A DNA stretch of 64,000 nucleotides from assembly GCF_001307105.1 (NCBI RefSeq), contig NZ_LGYN01000030.1, positions 1 to 64,000 on the forward strand, given 5' to 3'. Both the position numbers and the translations under genes were made by a program. Position 1 is the stretch's first letter; each line of letters starts with the position of its first letter. The notes beneath the pieces were generated by a model that saw only the letters and a program-made list of their open reading frames with translations, had not been told where the DNA came from and did no database searches. This document shows, piece by piece, positions 25,795-34,876 of this stretch. This stretch comes from Bacillus australimaris (GTDB taxonomy: Bacteria; Bacillota; Bacilli; Bacillales; Bacillaceae).

Positions 25795-26523
25795 ATGAAA
25801 GAGAATAAGTTTCGAGTGATTTATGATCAGCTCGCAAGACGAATTGAGCAAGGTGAATGGCAGGATAAAGGCATCCTCCCATCAGAGCATGAGCTTTCCA
25901 TCATGTACGACACGTCCCGGGAGACGGTGAGAAAGGCATTAAATATTCTTGTGCAAAATGGCTATATTCAAAAAATCCGCGGGAAAGGCTCTGTATTGCT
26001 GAATCGCGAGAAAATGCAATTCCCTGTATCAGGTCTTGTCAGCTTTAAAGAGCTTTCCAAAACGCTTGGCCGAAAGACGGTTACAACGGTTCATGAATTT
26101 GGTTTAATCAAACCAGATCAGTATATTCAGTCTCAGCTGAAAATAAATGAACAGGCGGACGTCTGGAAAGTCATTCGATCTCGCAATATTAGCGGAGAAG
26201 AAGTGATTTTAGATAAAGACTTTTTTTTGCAAAAGCATGTAGATGTATTGTCTAAAGACATATGCGAAGGATCGATCTACGAGTATATTGAAGGCGAGCT
26301 CGGTGTATCCATCAGCTATGCGCAAAAGGAATTTGTGGTAGAGCCATGTACAGAAGAGGACGCCAAGTATCTTGATTTGAATGGTTTCGACCATGTCGTA
26401 GTGGTTAAGAATTATGTGTTCTTGGAGGATACGAGTCTATTTCAATACACAGAAAGCCGTCACAGGTTAGACCGCTTCAGGTTCGTCGATTTTGCCAGAA
26501 GAGAAAAAAAGGACAGAGCATAG
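25795..26523 (+). CDS. treR: TreR, GntR-family repressor of the trehalose operon
   Basis: A 242-residue regulator. The N-terminal winged helix has ILPSEHELSIMYDTSRETVRKAL (HTH about residues 24-50), followed by a UTRA effector domain (about 90-230). It binds the two operators upstream of treP and is released by trehalose-6-phosphate. It starts 19 bases after treA and closes the operon. The last codons (KKDRA, stop) form the 5' arm of the terminator. Confidence 0.95.
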   Translation: MKENKFRVIYDQLARRIEQGEWQDKGILPSEHELSIMYDTSRETVRKALNILVQNGYIQKIRGKGSVLLNREKMQFPVSGLVSFKELSKTLGRKTVTTVHEFGLIKPDQYIQSQLKINEQADVWKVIRSRNISGEEVILDKDFFLQKHVDVLSKDICEGSIYEYIEGELGVSISYAQKEFVVEPCTEEDAKYLDLNGFDHVVVVKNYVFLEDTSLFQYTESRHRLDRFRFVDFARREKKDRA

Positions 26524-26537
26524 GCTCTGTCCTTTTC
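26506..26537 (+). terminator. treR terminator; first copy of a 32-bp direct repeat
   Basis: The stem AGGACAGAGC/GCTCTGTCCT has the TAG stop of treR at the loop, then Ts. The same 32 bases recur exactly at 27041-27072, on the other side of the next gene. Confidence 0.85.
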
Positions 26538-26595
26538 AAGTTTTGAAGAAGTGGGGATATACACAGCGACAAGATCACATTATGCAGGAGGAAAA

Positions 26596-27030
26596 ATGAT
26601 TAGACTGAATCGACCACTAAAATTACGGGATTTAGAAATTTTTAGCGTGATGAAAGATCATCAAATTTTATGTTATGTCATCATTGAAGATACTCGAAAA
26701 CCGTTTACAGAAGAAGATAGAAAACTCGCCCCATTATGTTATATGGATGAAGAAGATATACAAGCGATTTTGAACGTATTTCATATTTCAATCATTAATG
26801 ATGAAAAGTTAAGTGAAGAGGATTTAGCTCTTGTCCAATCGTACTTTGCTGAATTTGTAAATAATACGAACTTAACGAACTACATTACGAGAGATTATGT
26901 TCAAGAGGATTTATATGCCGTGGATGATGAAGATGACATCACGTTCTTTAATAGAATGCTGCGTCATATAGGATCAAATGATGTGAAAGAATTTGACGAG
27001 CGAAATTGGATCTATTTATCCCAAGATTGA
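26596..27030 (+). CDS. Small acidic protein of unknown function
   Basis: A 144-residue protein, rich in Asp/Glu (YAVDDEDDITFF near the end), with no signal peptide or membrane segment. It starts MIRLNRPLKLRDLEIF behind AGGAGG; the frame extends upstream to GTG 26551 but without a ribosome binding site. No family was recognised. It occupies the place where B. subtilis, as I recall, has the nitroreductase gene yfkO between treR and yfkN. It is bracketed by two identical 32-bp terminators, so the locus has probably been rearranged. Confidence 0.7.
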   Translation: MIRLNRPLKLRDLEIFSVMKDHQILCYVIIEDTRKPFTEEDRKLAPLCYMDEEDIQAILNVFHISIINDEKLSEEDLALVQSYFAEFVNNTNLTNYITRDYVQEDLYAVDDEDDITFFNRMLRHIGSNDVKEFDERNWIYLSQD

Positions 27031-27040
27031 TGATGAAATG

Positions 27041-27072
27041 AAAAAGGACAGAGCATAGGCTCTGTCCTTTTC
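27041..27072. terminator. Bidirectional terminator; second copy of the 32-bp direct repeat
   Basis: Identical over 32 bases to 26506-26537. Here it stands between two convergent genes, the acidic protein gene and yfkN. Confidence 0.85.
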
Positions 27073-27074
27073 TT

Positions 27075-30000
27075 TTAGGATGATACATTTTTTCTTGTAC
27101 GCTTGCGCTGGTAGTAATAAAGGATACCACCTGAGGCAAGCATGAGCACGCCAATTAATACAGCTGTATACATCATTGTTGCTGTATTCGGCAATGTGCC
27201 GCCTGGAAGTCCAGTTCCATCTTGGTTTGGGTCTGAACCTGAACCTCCGCCTGGCGCCGATGTGCCGCCGTCTCCGCCATTTTGATCAGGGGATGTTCCA
27301 GCTACACCGCTTTGGTTGAGTACGGTGTATTCGCTGAAGTGTTCAGTTTGACCTGATACGACCCCGTTTGCGAATGATCTGTTACTTGTTTTAGCGTAAC
27401 GATTCTTCTTGCGATCTACATAATACACACCAGGTTTCTTTGCCTTTTGAGGCTCGTCTAATGTAAAGGACAGCGTGACAGGATCTTTAAAGGTAGAAAC
27501 CTTTTTCTGATCTTGTTTGATTTGGAAATCATACGTATCCGTTAATGCGTTTTTCACCTTAGCGGTCTTTGTCATCCGTATATCTGCGCTTTTCTCGGAC
27601 ACATTAGACAGCGGTACTTCAAGTCCCACTTTATCATGATAGATGGTGACGTTTGGATCTTGCTCTCTTTTCTTTAATTCGGCAACTTGCGCCTTTGAAA
27701 GAGACAGTTGAACGTTTTTCTCTTCGCTCGCCTTATCTAAATAGAGCAATGCTTTGTTTGTATGCTGTACATATGTTTGGAATTTCTCATCATCTTGAAT
27801 GTCATAGGCGCCTTTTCCTTTCGCACGAGGAAGGAACACTTCTTTCACTCGATGATCGATGGCAGGAGAAATATGACCGTTTGCTTTTTCAATTTGTTCT
27901 TTGAAAATTTCATAGTCAACATAGCCTAAGTCTTCGCCGTGAGAGGCTTCTGTAAAGACGCTGTAACCATCACCGCCTGTGCCGACGAATGCATTTGTCG
28001 CCACGCGGTATGTTTTCTGATCATCAATGTCAGTCAGCTTTCCATTTTTGTCTTTCAGTTTGACATCAATGAGTCTGCTGCCAGCTGGTTTACTAAGTGT
28101 AAACGTATATTCAATACCGGCTACATGAGGGAATGCGCCGCCGCCTTCCTCAATGCCTGACAGACCTTGTTCGAGTGCTTTCTTAATTTGACTGCCTTTT
28201 AAATCTGCAACATACAGGGTGTTTCCGAATGGCATGACCGTTAAAATATCACCTAAAGTGATATCTCCTTTTTCAATACTGCTTCGGATACCACCGCCGT
28301 TTGTGATGGCAAGATCAGCACCAGCAGATTCCTGCGCTTTCGTCAGCATACCATCGGCAATAAAGTTCCCAAGATTCGTTTCCTTCGCACGAACGTGCTC
28401 ACGCTGTCCATCTAAAAGGACATCGGTTGTCCCGACTTTTTCGGTTTTTAAATCTTGGATATCCGCCTTGTACTGATCAAGAATCGTTTTTGCATCTGCA
28501 TCTTCTTTGACAGAGTCATCAATGGTGATGAGGTTAAAAGAAGATTCTTTTGGCTGTACGATTCCTTTTTGATCAAAAGCAACGTCTACTTTCCCTAAGA
28601 ATTGTCCGTAGTCTTTCACCTGCGCGACAATCGTTGGTTCTTTCTTATTGACGACCTTTAATTTTTCAACAAGGGTATGCGTGTGACCGCCAATGATAAG
28701 GTCGATGCCGTCTACCTTTTGAGCAAGCTCAAGATCACGGTTATAGCCAATATGTGTTAAAGCAATGATTTTATTGATTTTTTCTTCTGTTTGAATGGTG
28801 TTGACTGTTTCTTTTGCTTTCTTGTACGCATCTTTGAATTGAATGTTAGGTCCGCTGCTGGATGTAATGGCCGTGTCTTCAGTAGTTAATCCGAATACAG
28901 CCACTTTTTCACCGTTTACATCGAGCAGGATGTATGGGTAAATTCCAGCTTCTTTTTTCTCACCAGCTTTAAATGAGGCTGGTTTTTTCACTAAATCGCT
29001 CAATTGTTTTTCCTTAGTGACATCAACGTTTGATGACACAATCGGGAAGGTTGGCTTTTCAAATTGATGACGGTTTTTCGCATCTACATCTGATGCATCT
29101 CCTGTCAAGAATTGACGAAGAACAGAAGGACCTTTGTCAAATTCATGATTACCAAACGTCATGGCATCATATTTCATTAAGTTCATCAATTTCAGATCAG
29201 CAAGACCTTGCCATTTTGTGAAATATAGATCACCAGAGAAGACATCACCAGCGTCTAGTAAAATATTGTTCTTGCTTTCGGCCCGAACTTCTTTAATCTT
29301 TGTTGCGCGTCTTGCTGCATCATCAAGGTGGGCATGTGTATCGTTTGTATGCATGACCGTTAAATTCCAGTTGTCTGACGCAGGCGGTTCTGTTGTGCCA
29401 TCCTCTTTAAAGGCTAGCTTGTACACGCCAAGACCATCTGTGCTGGCGTTACGAACAAAGTCTACGCTGCTTGATTTTTCAGCAAACGGCTTTGCCAAAA
29501 GAGAAGATTCAAATGTGACTGTTGCGCCTTTGACCGGTGCAATGGACCAGTTTTGATCCGCACTTGGGTTGATGGTTTTTTGTTCGATAATATAATCCAT
29601 CAACACTTGGCGGTTTTCATCTGCTGAGGCAAGCACCACTTTATCTTGTGTGAGATGCGGGAAGCCTCCGCCGCCAGAAGCACGATAGTTATTTGTCACA
29701 ACTAAAAATTCTTGATTGTCAGAGACAGGTTTCCCGTTGTACGACAGGTTTTTGATGCGATTTGCATCGCTATTGACGAGTGTGCCAGATGTGTTGTATT
29801 TAGCAGGCTGTGTCACATCGACTTCGTATGTGACACCGTCGATCACATCAAAGTTATACGAGCGGTATTCTTCGTTTAAAATTGGCTGTTCCTTTGAATT
29901 GTTTGGTTTAATCTGGTTAAACTGTCCGGCAGACATTTCGAGCCAGTCTTTCACTTCACTGCCTTTCAGTTTAACAATCTGCACGGTGTTATCGTAAAGG

Positions 30001-31364
30001 TAGAGATCACCAATATTTTTAATCGCTAAATCACCTTTGGCGATATTCGTATAATAATTCACACCGTTTCGGCCGCCGGCTTTAAACGGGGCACCTGCAG
30101 ATAAAATCGGTAAATTTTTATACGCTGTGTCCTTCATTTTTTCTTGTGCATACCACTTTTGGGCATCTGTCACAATTTGAATTGAAGGGTCATCCATTAC
30201 TTGCGCAAAAAAGCTGTTAATATCTGCTTCTGTTTTACCAACAGGCTTCCAAACATATTCAAGTGTGTTTTGATGCGTTGTTTGAATGGCATCTTTCACA
30301 GTGCTGTTTTGAGATGTCACTCCAGCAACTGATTCGATCTTTCCAGTTCCATCAGTAACCTTCCAATTGCTGCCGTCAGGCTCGAGTGTTAAATCAATCA
30401 CTCCGAGGTAGCTTCCCCAGTTTTTGGACATGACGACTGGAATGCCGTTGATCGTTCCTTTTGAGACATCGAATTTGTCGACGCCGCTATATTCAGCGCT
30501 TGGGAATGTGCCATGCTGGTGGCCGGACACGATCGCATCGATGCCTTTCGTTTTCGTGGCAAGATCAAAGATCATATTTTCTGATCCTTTAGGTGAAGCG
30601 GTTTTTTCAATTCCTGTATGGGCAAGAGCCACGATGATATCTGCGCCCTTTTCCTTCATTTCAGGGATTGTTTCATTGGCAGATTCGACGATATCCTGCA
30701 CTTGAACTTGTCCATCTAAATGCTTCTTATCCCACGTCATAATTTGTGGTGGAACGAATCCTATGTAACCGACTTTTACAGTTTGCGAGGCTCCGTTTTC
30801 ATCTTTAAAGGTTTTATCTTGAATCACATAAGGTGTAAAACGGTGTTCTCCATTTAACTTTTTGACGTTCGCATTGACAATCGGGAAGTTGGCGCCCGCA
30901 ATGGTACCGTCAAGGAATGATAATCCGTAGTTAAATTCATGATTGCCAAGTGTTCCTGCATCGTACTTTAGTTTGTTGAGTGTATGAATAATGGGGTGAA
31001 CCTTTGTTTGATTGATAATACTGTCTTTCTCATATTTGTAAACGTATTCTCCAAGAGGGGTTCCTTGAATCAGGTCTCCGTTATCAACAAGGAGTGTATT
31101 TGGATTTTGTGAACGGTGCTTGTCAATCAGCTCGGCTGTTTTTGCTAATCCAAATTCATTTGTTTCTTTGTCGCTGTAATAATCGTAATTCATCATGTTC
31201 GCATGAACATCAGTTGTGGCTAAGATGCTGACTTTTACGGCATTGCCGTTTTCTATTGCTGCATGAGTAGGTACTGCTGGGAGAATGAGACTAATCATCA
31301 TAATCGAAGTGAGCAGAATAGACAGGTTTTTCCTTCGTTTAGACCTATGTGTTTGCTTCTTCAC
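27075..31364 (-). CDS. yfkN: Wall-anchored bifunctional 2',3'-cyclic-nucleotide 2'-phosphodiesterase / 5'-nucleotidase
   Basis: A 1429-residue exoenzyme releasing phosphate and nucleosides from extracellular nucleotides. A signal peptide (about 1-35) leads into a first metallophosphatase unit (SILATTDVHANMM, DNGDLIQGTPLG, LGNHEFNYG, SGHQHG) with its nucleotidase C-domain. A second complete unit follows (VMHTNDTHAHLDD, DAGDVFSGDLYF, FGNHEFDKG, GGHTHT, NGGGIRSSI). The end has a Gly/Pro linker, the sortase motif LPNTA, a membrane helix and a basic tail. GTG start with GGCGGAG ribosome binding site. Expression on phosphate starvation is suggested by upstream Pho-box-like repeats. Confidence 0.95.
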   Translation of the reverse strand: MKKQTHRSKRRKNLSILLTSIMMISLILPAVPTHAAIENGNAVKVSILATTDVHANMMNYDYYSDKETNEFGLAKTAELIDKHRSQNPNTLLVDNGDLIQGTPLGEYVYKYEKDSIINQTKVHPIIHTLNKLKYDAGTLGNHEFNYGLSFLDGTIAGANFPIVNANVKKLNGEHRFTPYVIQDKTFKDENGASQTVKVGYIGFVPPQIMTWDKKHLDGQVQVQDIVESANETIPEMKEKGADIIVALAHTGIEKTASPKGSENMIFDLATKTKGIDAIVSGHQHGTFPSAEYSGVDKFDVSKGTINGIPVVMSKNWGSYLGVIDLTLEPDGSNWKVTDGTGKIESVAGVTSQNSTVKDAIQTTHQNTLEYVWKPVGKTEADINSFFAQVMDDPSIQIVTDAQKWYAQEKMKDTAYKNLPILSAGAPFKAGGRNGVNYYTNIAKGDLAIKNIGDLYLYDNTVQIVKLKGSEVKDWLEMSAGQFNQIKPNNSKEQPILNEEYRSYNFDVIDGVTYEVDVTQPAKYNTSGTLVNSDANRIKNLSYNGKPVSDNQEFLVVTNNYRASGGGGFPHLTQDKVVLASADENRQVLMDYIIEQKTINPSADQNWSIAPVKGATVTFESSLLAKPFAEKSSSVDFVRNASTDGLGVYKLAFKEDGTTEPPASDNWNLTVMHTNDTHAHLDDAARRATKIKEVRAESKNNILLDAGDVFSGDLYFTKWQGLADLKLMNLMKYDAMTFGNHEFDKGPSVLRQFLTGDASDVDAKNRHQFEKPTFPIVSSNVDVTKEKQLSDLVKKPASFKAGEKKEAGIYPYILLDVNGEKVAVFGLTTEDTAITSSSGPNIQFKDAYKKAKETVNTIQTEEKINKIIALTHIGYNRDLELAQKVDGIDLIIGGHTHTLVEKLKVVNKKEPTIVAQVKDYGQFLGKVDVAFDQKGIVQPKESSFNLITIDDSVKEDADAKTILDQYKADIQDLKTEKVGTTDVLLDGQREHVRAKETNLGNFIADGMLTKAQESAGADLAITNGGGIRSSIEKGDITLGDILTVMPFGNTLYVADLKGSQIKKALEQGLSGIEEGGGAFPHVAGIEYTFTLSKPAGSRLIDVKLKDKNGKLTDIDDQKTYRVATNAFVGTGGDGYSVFTEASHGEDLGYVDYEIFKEQIEKANGHISPAIDHRVKEVFLPRAKGKGAYDIQDDEKFQTYVQHTNKALLYLDKASEEKNVQLSLSKAQVAELKKREQDPNVTIYHDKVGLEVPLSNVSEKSADIRMTKTAKVKNALTDTYDFQIKQDQKKVSTFKDPVTLSFTLDEPQKAKKPGVYYVDRKKNRYAKTSNRSFANGVVSGQTEHFSEYTVLNQSGVAGTSPDQNGGDGGTSAPGGGSGSDPNQDGTGLPGGTLPNTATMMYTAVLIGVLMLASGGILYYYQRKRTRKNVSS

Positions 31365-31403
31365 CTGATCTCCGCCTTTCTAATTTTTTTGACCACAATA
31401 CCT

Positions 31404-31457
31404 ATTGTAGAAATGTTTCGTTAACTTTTGTAGTTATTTTTTGCAGATTATTGTAAA
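31404..31457 (-). promoter_or_regulatory. Possible PhoP-dependent promoter of yfkN
   Basis: On the minus strand TTTACA (31457-31452) and TTAACG (31424-31419) are exactly 33 bases apart, i.e. three 11-base turns. Weaker hexamers CTGCAA and AACTAC lie at the two intermediate steps. TACAAT (31409-31404) follows as a -10 box. This spacing fits four Pho boxes at about -60 to -22, but the two middle boxes match poorly. Confidence 0.4.
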
Positions 31458-31552
31458 GATAACATAAATCATACGAATTACCTTGTTGAGGAAATATAAA
31501 TAAGTCTAAATGCTCATTTTTGTCTTAAGGGGTTTTCTGATAGGGATAGGAT

Positions 31553-31577
31553 GTTTGATTTCAATATGTCCGGGTAT
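31553..31577 (+). promoter_or_regulatory. SigB-type promoter of yfkM
   Basis: GTTTGA, 13 bases, GGGTAT closely fits the general stress consensus GTTTAA-N13/14-GGGWAW. It lies 41 bases before the ATG of a known SigB-dependent gene. Confidence 0.7.
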
Positions 31578-31618
31578 ATTGTGTAGTGTGAACGATAATC
31601 AAGCAGGAGGGTTTCTAC

Positions 31619-32137
31619 ATGGGTAAGAAAATTGCAGTTGTATTAACAGATTACTTTGAGGATGTTGAATTCACCGAGCCTGCAAAAGCCTTTAAAGATG
31701 CAGGTCATGAATTGACAGTCATTGAAAATGAAAAAGGAAAAACAGTCAAAGGGAAGCAAGGAGAGGCAGAAGTGAGAGTGGATGCGTCTATTGATAACGT
31801 GAAGCCTGAAGACTTCGATGCACTTCTTATTCCTGGCGGATTCTCACCAGACATTCTTCGTGCAGATGACCGCTACGTCCAATTTACAAAAGCATTTATG
31901 GACGAGAAAAAACCAGTATTTGCGATCTGTCACGGACCGCAATTGCTTATTACAGCGAAGACACTCGAAGGCAGGGGCGCGACCGGCTATACATCCATTC
32001 AAGTAGACATGGAAAACGCAGGCGCCAAATTCAAAGACGAAGAGGTTGTCGTTTGTCAGGATCAGCTTGTGACAAGCCGTACACCTGATGACATTCCAGC
32101 ATTTAACCGTGAATCATTAAAACTGCTTGCGAAATAA
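31619..32137 (+). CDS. yfkM: General stress protein 18, DJ-1/PfpI family
   Basis: A 172-residue class I glutamine amidotransferase-like protein. The nucleophile elbow is AICHGPQLL (Cys104, His105), the conserved acidic residue lies in TDYFEDVEF, and IPGGFSPD follows the family. PfpI/YfkM-type proteins act on glycated or damaged proteins and are induced by heat, salt and ethanol. GCAGGAGGG precedes the ATG, and a SigB-type promoter lies upstream. It matches B. subtilis YfkM in length. Confidence 0.93.
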   Translation: MGKKIAVVLTDYFEDVEFTEPAKAFKDAGHELTVIENEKGKTVKGKQGEAEVRVDASIDNVKPEDFDALLIPGGFSPDILRADDRYVQFTKAFMDEKKPVFAICHGPQLLITAKTLEGRGATGYTSIQVDMENAGAKFKDEEVVVCQDQLVTSRTPDDIPAFNRESLKLLAK

Positions 32138-32157
32138 GCGGTTTTGACAGGATAAAC

Positions 32158-32190
32158 AAAGCCAGCACCTTGCGGGGTGCTGGCTTTTTC
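32158..32190. terminator. Terminator between yfkM and yfkK
   Basis: A perfect 10-bp stem (AGCCAGCACC/GGTGCTGGCT) with a 6-nt loop and Ts, between convergent genes. Confidence 0.85.
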
Positions 32191-32212
32191 TGTGCATGAT
32201 GTAAGCGCACGA

Positions 32213-32428
32213 TTATTTTCTTAAGCTTTTTAGCTCGCTTGCGATGGCTTGCATTTCACTTGGGCTGAATGAAGATTTTTTCATCACCATTTGGTGTAGA
32301 AATTCGATATCTTCGTACTTGTCTGGACTGAAGTCCTCGGCTTTGATGACTCCAATGTTCAGCATATTTAACTTTTGCGAAATGTCTTCAATCAGCTGAT
32401 TGACTTCAGCCGCTTTTTGCTCTGACAA
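32213..32428 (-). CDS. yfkK: UPF0435 protein YfkK
   Basis: A 71-residue helical protein ([28 protein letters not shown]) of the UPF0435/DUF1128 family; function unknown. The reading frame extends to an ATG at 32467, but there is no ribosome binding site there. TTG 32428 follows GGAAAGG at about 11 bases and gives exactly the usual 71-residue length, so it was chosen. Confidence 0.85.
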   Translation of the reverse strand: MSEQKAAEVNQLIEDISQKLNMLNIGVIKAEDFSPDKYEDIEFLHQMVMKKSSFSPSEMQAIASELKSLRK

Positions 32429-32505
32429 GGGCGGCACGTCCTTTCCTGCATATGTGTCGAATAACATGTCTATTTTAACAGAAATGCAAAAGAATAAAAG
32501 GGCAA

Positions 32506-33861
32506 TTAAGACGACACCGAGATGTTTTTCTCCTTTTTCTCCTGTTTGATCTTATCAATGATTCGTTTGGATTCAAATACGACAACCCCTGATAAACCGA
32601 TGAGGCCAATTAAGTTAGGAATGGCCATCAGCCCGTTTAGCATATCTGCCACGCCCCAGACGAGGTTATTTTTAAACACAGCGCCAAAAAAGACAGCGAT
32701 GACAAATAAAATGCGGTAATACATCACATACGAGTCTTTGACTAAGTATGTAAAGCATTTCTCTCCGTAATAAGACCAGCCAATGATGGTGGAGTATGCA
32801 AACAGCAATAAACCGATGGCGACAATAATGGAGCCGACAGGCCCGAGGAAATAAGAAAAGGAAACGGAAGTGAGCGCATCACTGCTCTCTGATTGATACA
32901 TATTTGCCATAACAATTGTGATCCCTGTAATCGAACAAACAATCATCGTATCAATGAATACTTGCGTCATTGACACAAGGGCTTGACGAGCTGGCATATC
33001 CGTTTTTGCAGCGGCTGCTGCAATAGGGGATGATCCGAGACCTGCTTCATTGGAAAATACGCCTCTCGCCACACCCCAGCGAATAACCGTACCGATAGCG
33101 CCTCCTGCTACGGCTTGACCTGTGAATGCGTCTGAAAAAATGAGCCCGACGGCACTTGGGACAAGCTCCGCATTCATGACAAGAATGATCAGTCCGCAGA
33201 TGACGTAGAATAAAGCCATCACCGGTACAAAAATAGACGTTACCCGGCCAATGCTTTTAATCCCGCCTAAAATGACGAGTGCAGTAAAAGCCGTAATGAT
33301 TATACCTGTGATCCATGTTGGAATTTGAAAGGTTGAATTCATGACACCAGAAATCGAATTGGACTGCACGAGATTCCCAATCCCAAAGGCAGCCGTGGCG
33401 CCAAAAATAGCAAACAGTACCCCCAGCCATTTTTGCTTCAAGCCATGCTCCAAATAGTACATCGGCCCGCCAGACATTTCACCTTTTTCATTTTTGACAC
33501 GGTATTTCACGGCGAGAACAGCTTCAGCATATTTTGTTGCCATTCCAAAGAACGCTGCAAACCACATCCAAAACACGGCACCCGGTCCCCCCGCAATGAC
33601 AGCAGAGGCGACCCCTACAATATTTCCCGTTCCAACCGTTGCAGCAAGAGCTGTCATTAATGCTTGGAAGTGAGAAATATCACCTTCTGATGTCTTGTCT
33701 TGCTTTGAAAATGCAAGCCTCAGCGAATAGGGGAGCAGCCTGATTTGAATGAAGAGCACGCGAAAGGTAAGGTAAATCCCTGTTCCCACGATCAAAAACA
33801 AAAGTGGCGGTCCCCATAATACATCATTGATATTGCTGACAATCTGTTCTACCCATCCCAT
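32506..33861 (-). CDS. Sodium:alanine/glycine symporter (AGCS family)
   Basis: A 451-residue transporter with about ten membrane helices. AGCS signatures are clear: [38 protein letters not shown], and [23 protein letters not shown] (shown here in part: SNEAGLGS). It imports alanine or glycine, possibly glutamine, with Na+. Close to B. subtilis AlsT/YrbD/YflA-type proteins; which paralogue is unclear. GGGGGATAC precedes the ATG. It is monocistronic between yfkK and yfkJ, not at the place expected from B. subtilis. Confidence 0.9.
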   Translation of the reverse strand: MGWVEQIVSNINDVLWGPPLLFLIVGTGIYLTFRVLFIQIRLLPYSLRLAFSKQDKTSEGDISHFQALMTALAATVGTGNIVGVASAVIAGGPGAVFWMWFAAFFGMATKYAEAVLAVKYRVKNEKGEMSGGPMYYLEHGLKQKWLGVLFAIFGATAAFGIGNLVQSNSISGVMNSTFQIPTWITGIIITAFTALVILGGIKSIGRVTSIFVPVMALFYVICGLIILVMNAELVPSAVGLIFSDAFTGQAVAGGAIGTVIRWGVARGVFSNEAGLGSSPIAAAAAKTDMPARQALVSMTQVFIDTMIVCSITGITIVMANMYQSESSDALTSVSFSYFLGPVGSIIVAIGLLLFAYSTIIGWSYYGEKCFTYLVKDSYVMYYRILFVIAVFFGAVFKNNLVWGVADMLNGLMAIPNLIGLIGLSGVVVFESKRIIDKIKQEKKEKNISVSS

Positions 33862-33988
33862 ATGTATCCCCCTTTATTTGTGGAATTCTCCTAAAGTGTC
33901 ACCTTTTTTTGTATAATGTGTCAATGCCGGTGGGAGTTTTTCTTGCAAAGTTTTCAAAAGAAAAAGGGCTTGATATGATAGAGAAAAG
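33862..33988. other. Divergent promoter region symporter / yfkJ
   Basis: A 127-bp region. It contains the minus-strand leader of the symporter gene. No riboswitch-like folding was spotted. Confidence 0.35.
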
Positions 33989-34014
33989 GTTTTCGAAAGG
34001 AACTCTTAGGGAAA
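33989..34014 (+). promoter_or_regulatory. SigB-type promoter of yfkJ-yfkI-yfkH
   Basis: GTTTTC, 14 bases, GGGAAA, ending 20 bases before the yfkJ start. The -10 is perfect for SigB and the -35 keeps GTTT. In B. subtilis these genes belong to the general stress regulon. Confidence 0.65.
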
Positions 34015-34034
34015 AGATAGGAGGAGAATGAAGG

Positions 34035-34505
34035 ATGATTCATGTATTATTCGTTTGTCTTGGCAATATTTGCAGATCACCGATGGCAGAGGCGATGTTT
34101 AGAAAACGAGTAGAAGATGAAGGACTGAGTGAGCACTTTGTTATTGATTCAGCAGGCATTGGAGGCTGGCATCAAGGCAGTCCTCCGCATGAAGGAACAC
34201 GAAAACTACTTGATGAAAAAGGGATCAGCTATGAAGGGATGTCCGCAAGACAAATCATGGATGAGGACATCACAACATACGACTATATTATTGCGATGGA
34301 TGCTGAAAATGTAGGGGCACTTCGCAGTATAGCCGGCTATGGGAAACATCACTTTATTGGCCGGCTCCTTGACTTTGTTGAAGACGACGATCGAGATGAT
34401 GTGCCAGACCCTTATTACACGGGAAACTTTGAGGAAGTACATGATTTAATTGAAACAGGAATTGATCGTTTCTTGACGTATGTAAAGAAAGAGAAACACC
34501 TTTAA
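34035..34505 (+). CDS. yfkJ: Low-molecular-weight protein tyrosine phosphatase
   Basis: A 156-residue phosphatase. The P-loop is FVCLGNICRSPMAE (nucleophile Cys8, Arg14), and the general acid lies in VPDPYYTG near residue 122. It dephosphorylates protein tyrosine residues; the B. subtilis homologue contributes to ethanol stress survival. TAGGAGGAG lies in the leader. It is the first gene of a three-gene run, with 20 bases to yfkI. Confidence 0.95.
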   Translation: MIHVLFVCLGNICRSPMAEAMFRKRVEDEGLSEHFVIDSAGIGGWHQGSPPHEGTRKLLDEKGISYEGMSARQIMDEDITTYDYIIAMDAENVGALRSIAGYGKHHFIGRLLDFVEDDDRDDVPDPYYTGNFEEVHDLIETGIDRFLTYVKKEKHL

Positions 34506-34525
34506 CTGAAAGGAGATCAGATGAG

Positions 34526-34849
34526 ATGGAAGAGAAAAATCAAATCATGCTTCGAGGAGCTGTGATAGGAGCAGCTTGCGGCGCACTGCTGACATTATTT
34601 CATCGGCCAACGAGAATTGCGCTCAAAGACAAATGGGATGACTGCCAGGAAAAGCTGGGTGAATACCGCCAGGAGCCTGGCAGGATATCAGCTTGTATGA
34701 AAGAAAAAATGGAAGAGACGAAGCAGCTGATGCGAACAATCTCAGATGATTTGTCATTTTTAAATGAACAAGTCAATCAGTTAAAGGAAACAACACCAAA
34801 GGTATTAGAGATTATTGAAGAAACAAAGGATCACTTTCGATCAAAATAG
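34526..34849 (+). CDS. yfkI: YtxH-like small protein YfkI
   Basis: A 107-residue protein with one short hydrophobic N-terminal segment (MLRGAVIGAACGALLTLF, about 8-25), followed by a charged, heptad-like helical tail (about 50-105) likely to form a coiled coil. It is built like general stress proteins with a YtxH domain and is probably anchored to the membrane. Function is unknown. It lies between yfkJ and yfkH, with AAAGGAGAT as ribosome binding site. Confidence 0.85.
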   Translation: MEEKNQIMLRGAVIGAACGALLTLFHRPTRIALKDKWDDCQEKLGEYRQEPGRISACMKEKMEETKQLMRTISDDLSFLNEQVNQLKETTPKVLEIIEETKDHFRSK

Positions 34850-34876
34850 AAAGATTGATTATTGGAGATGAGGCGT

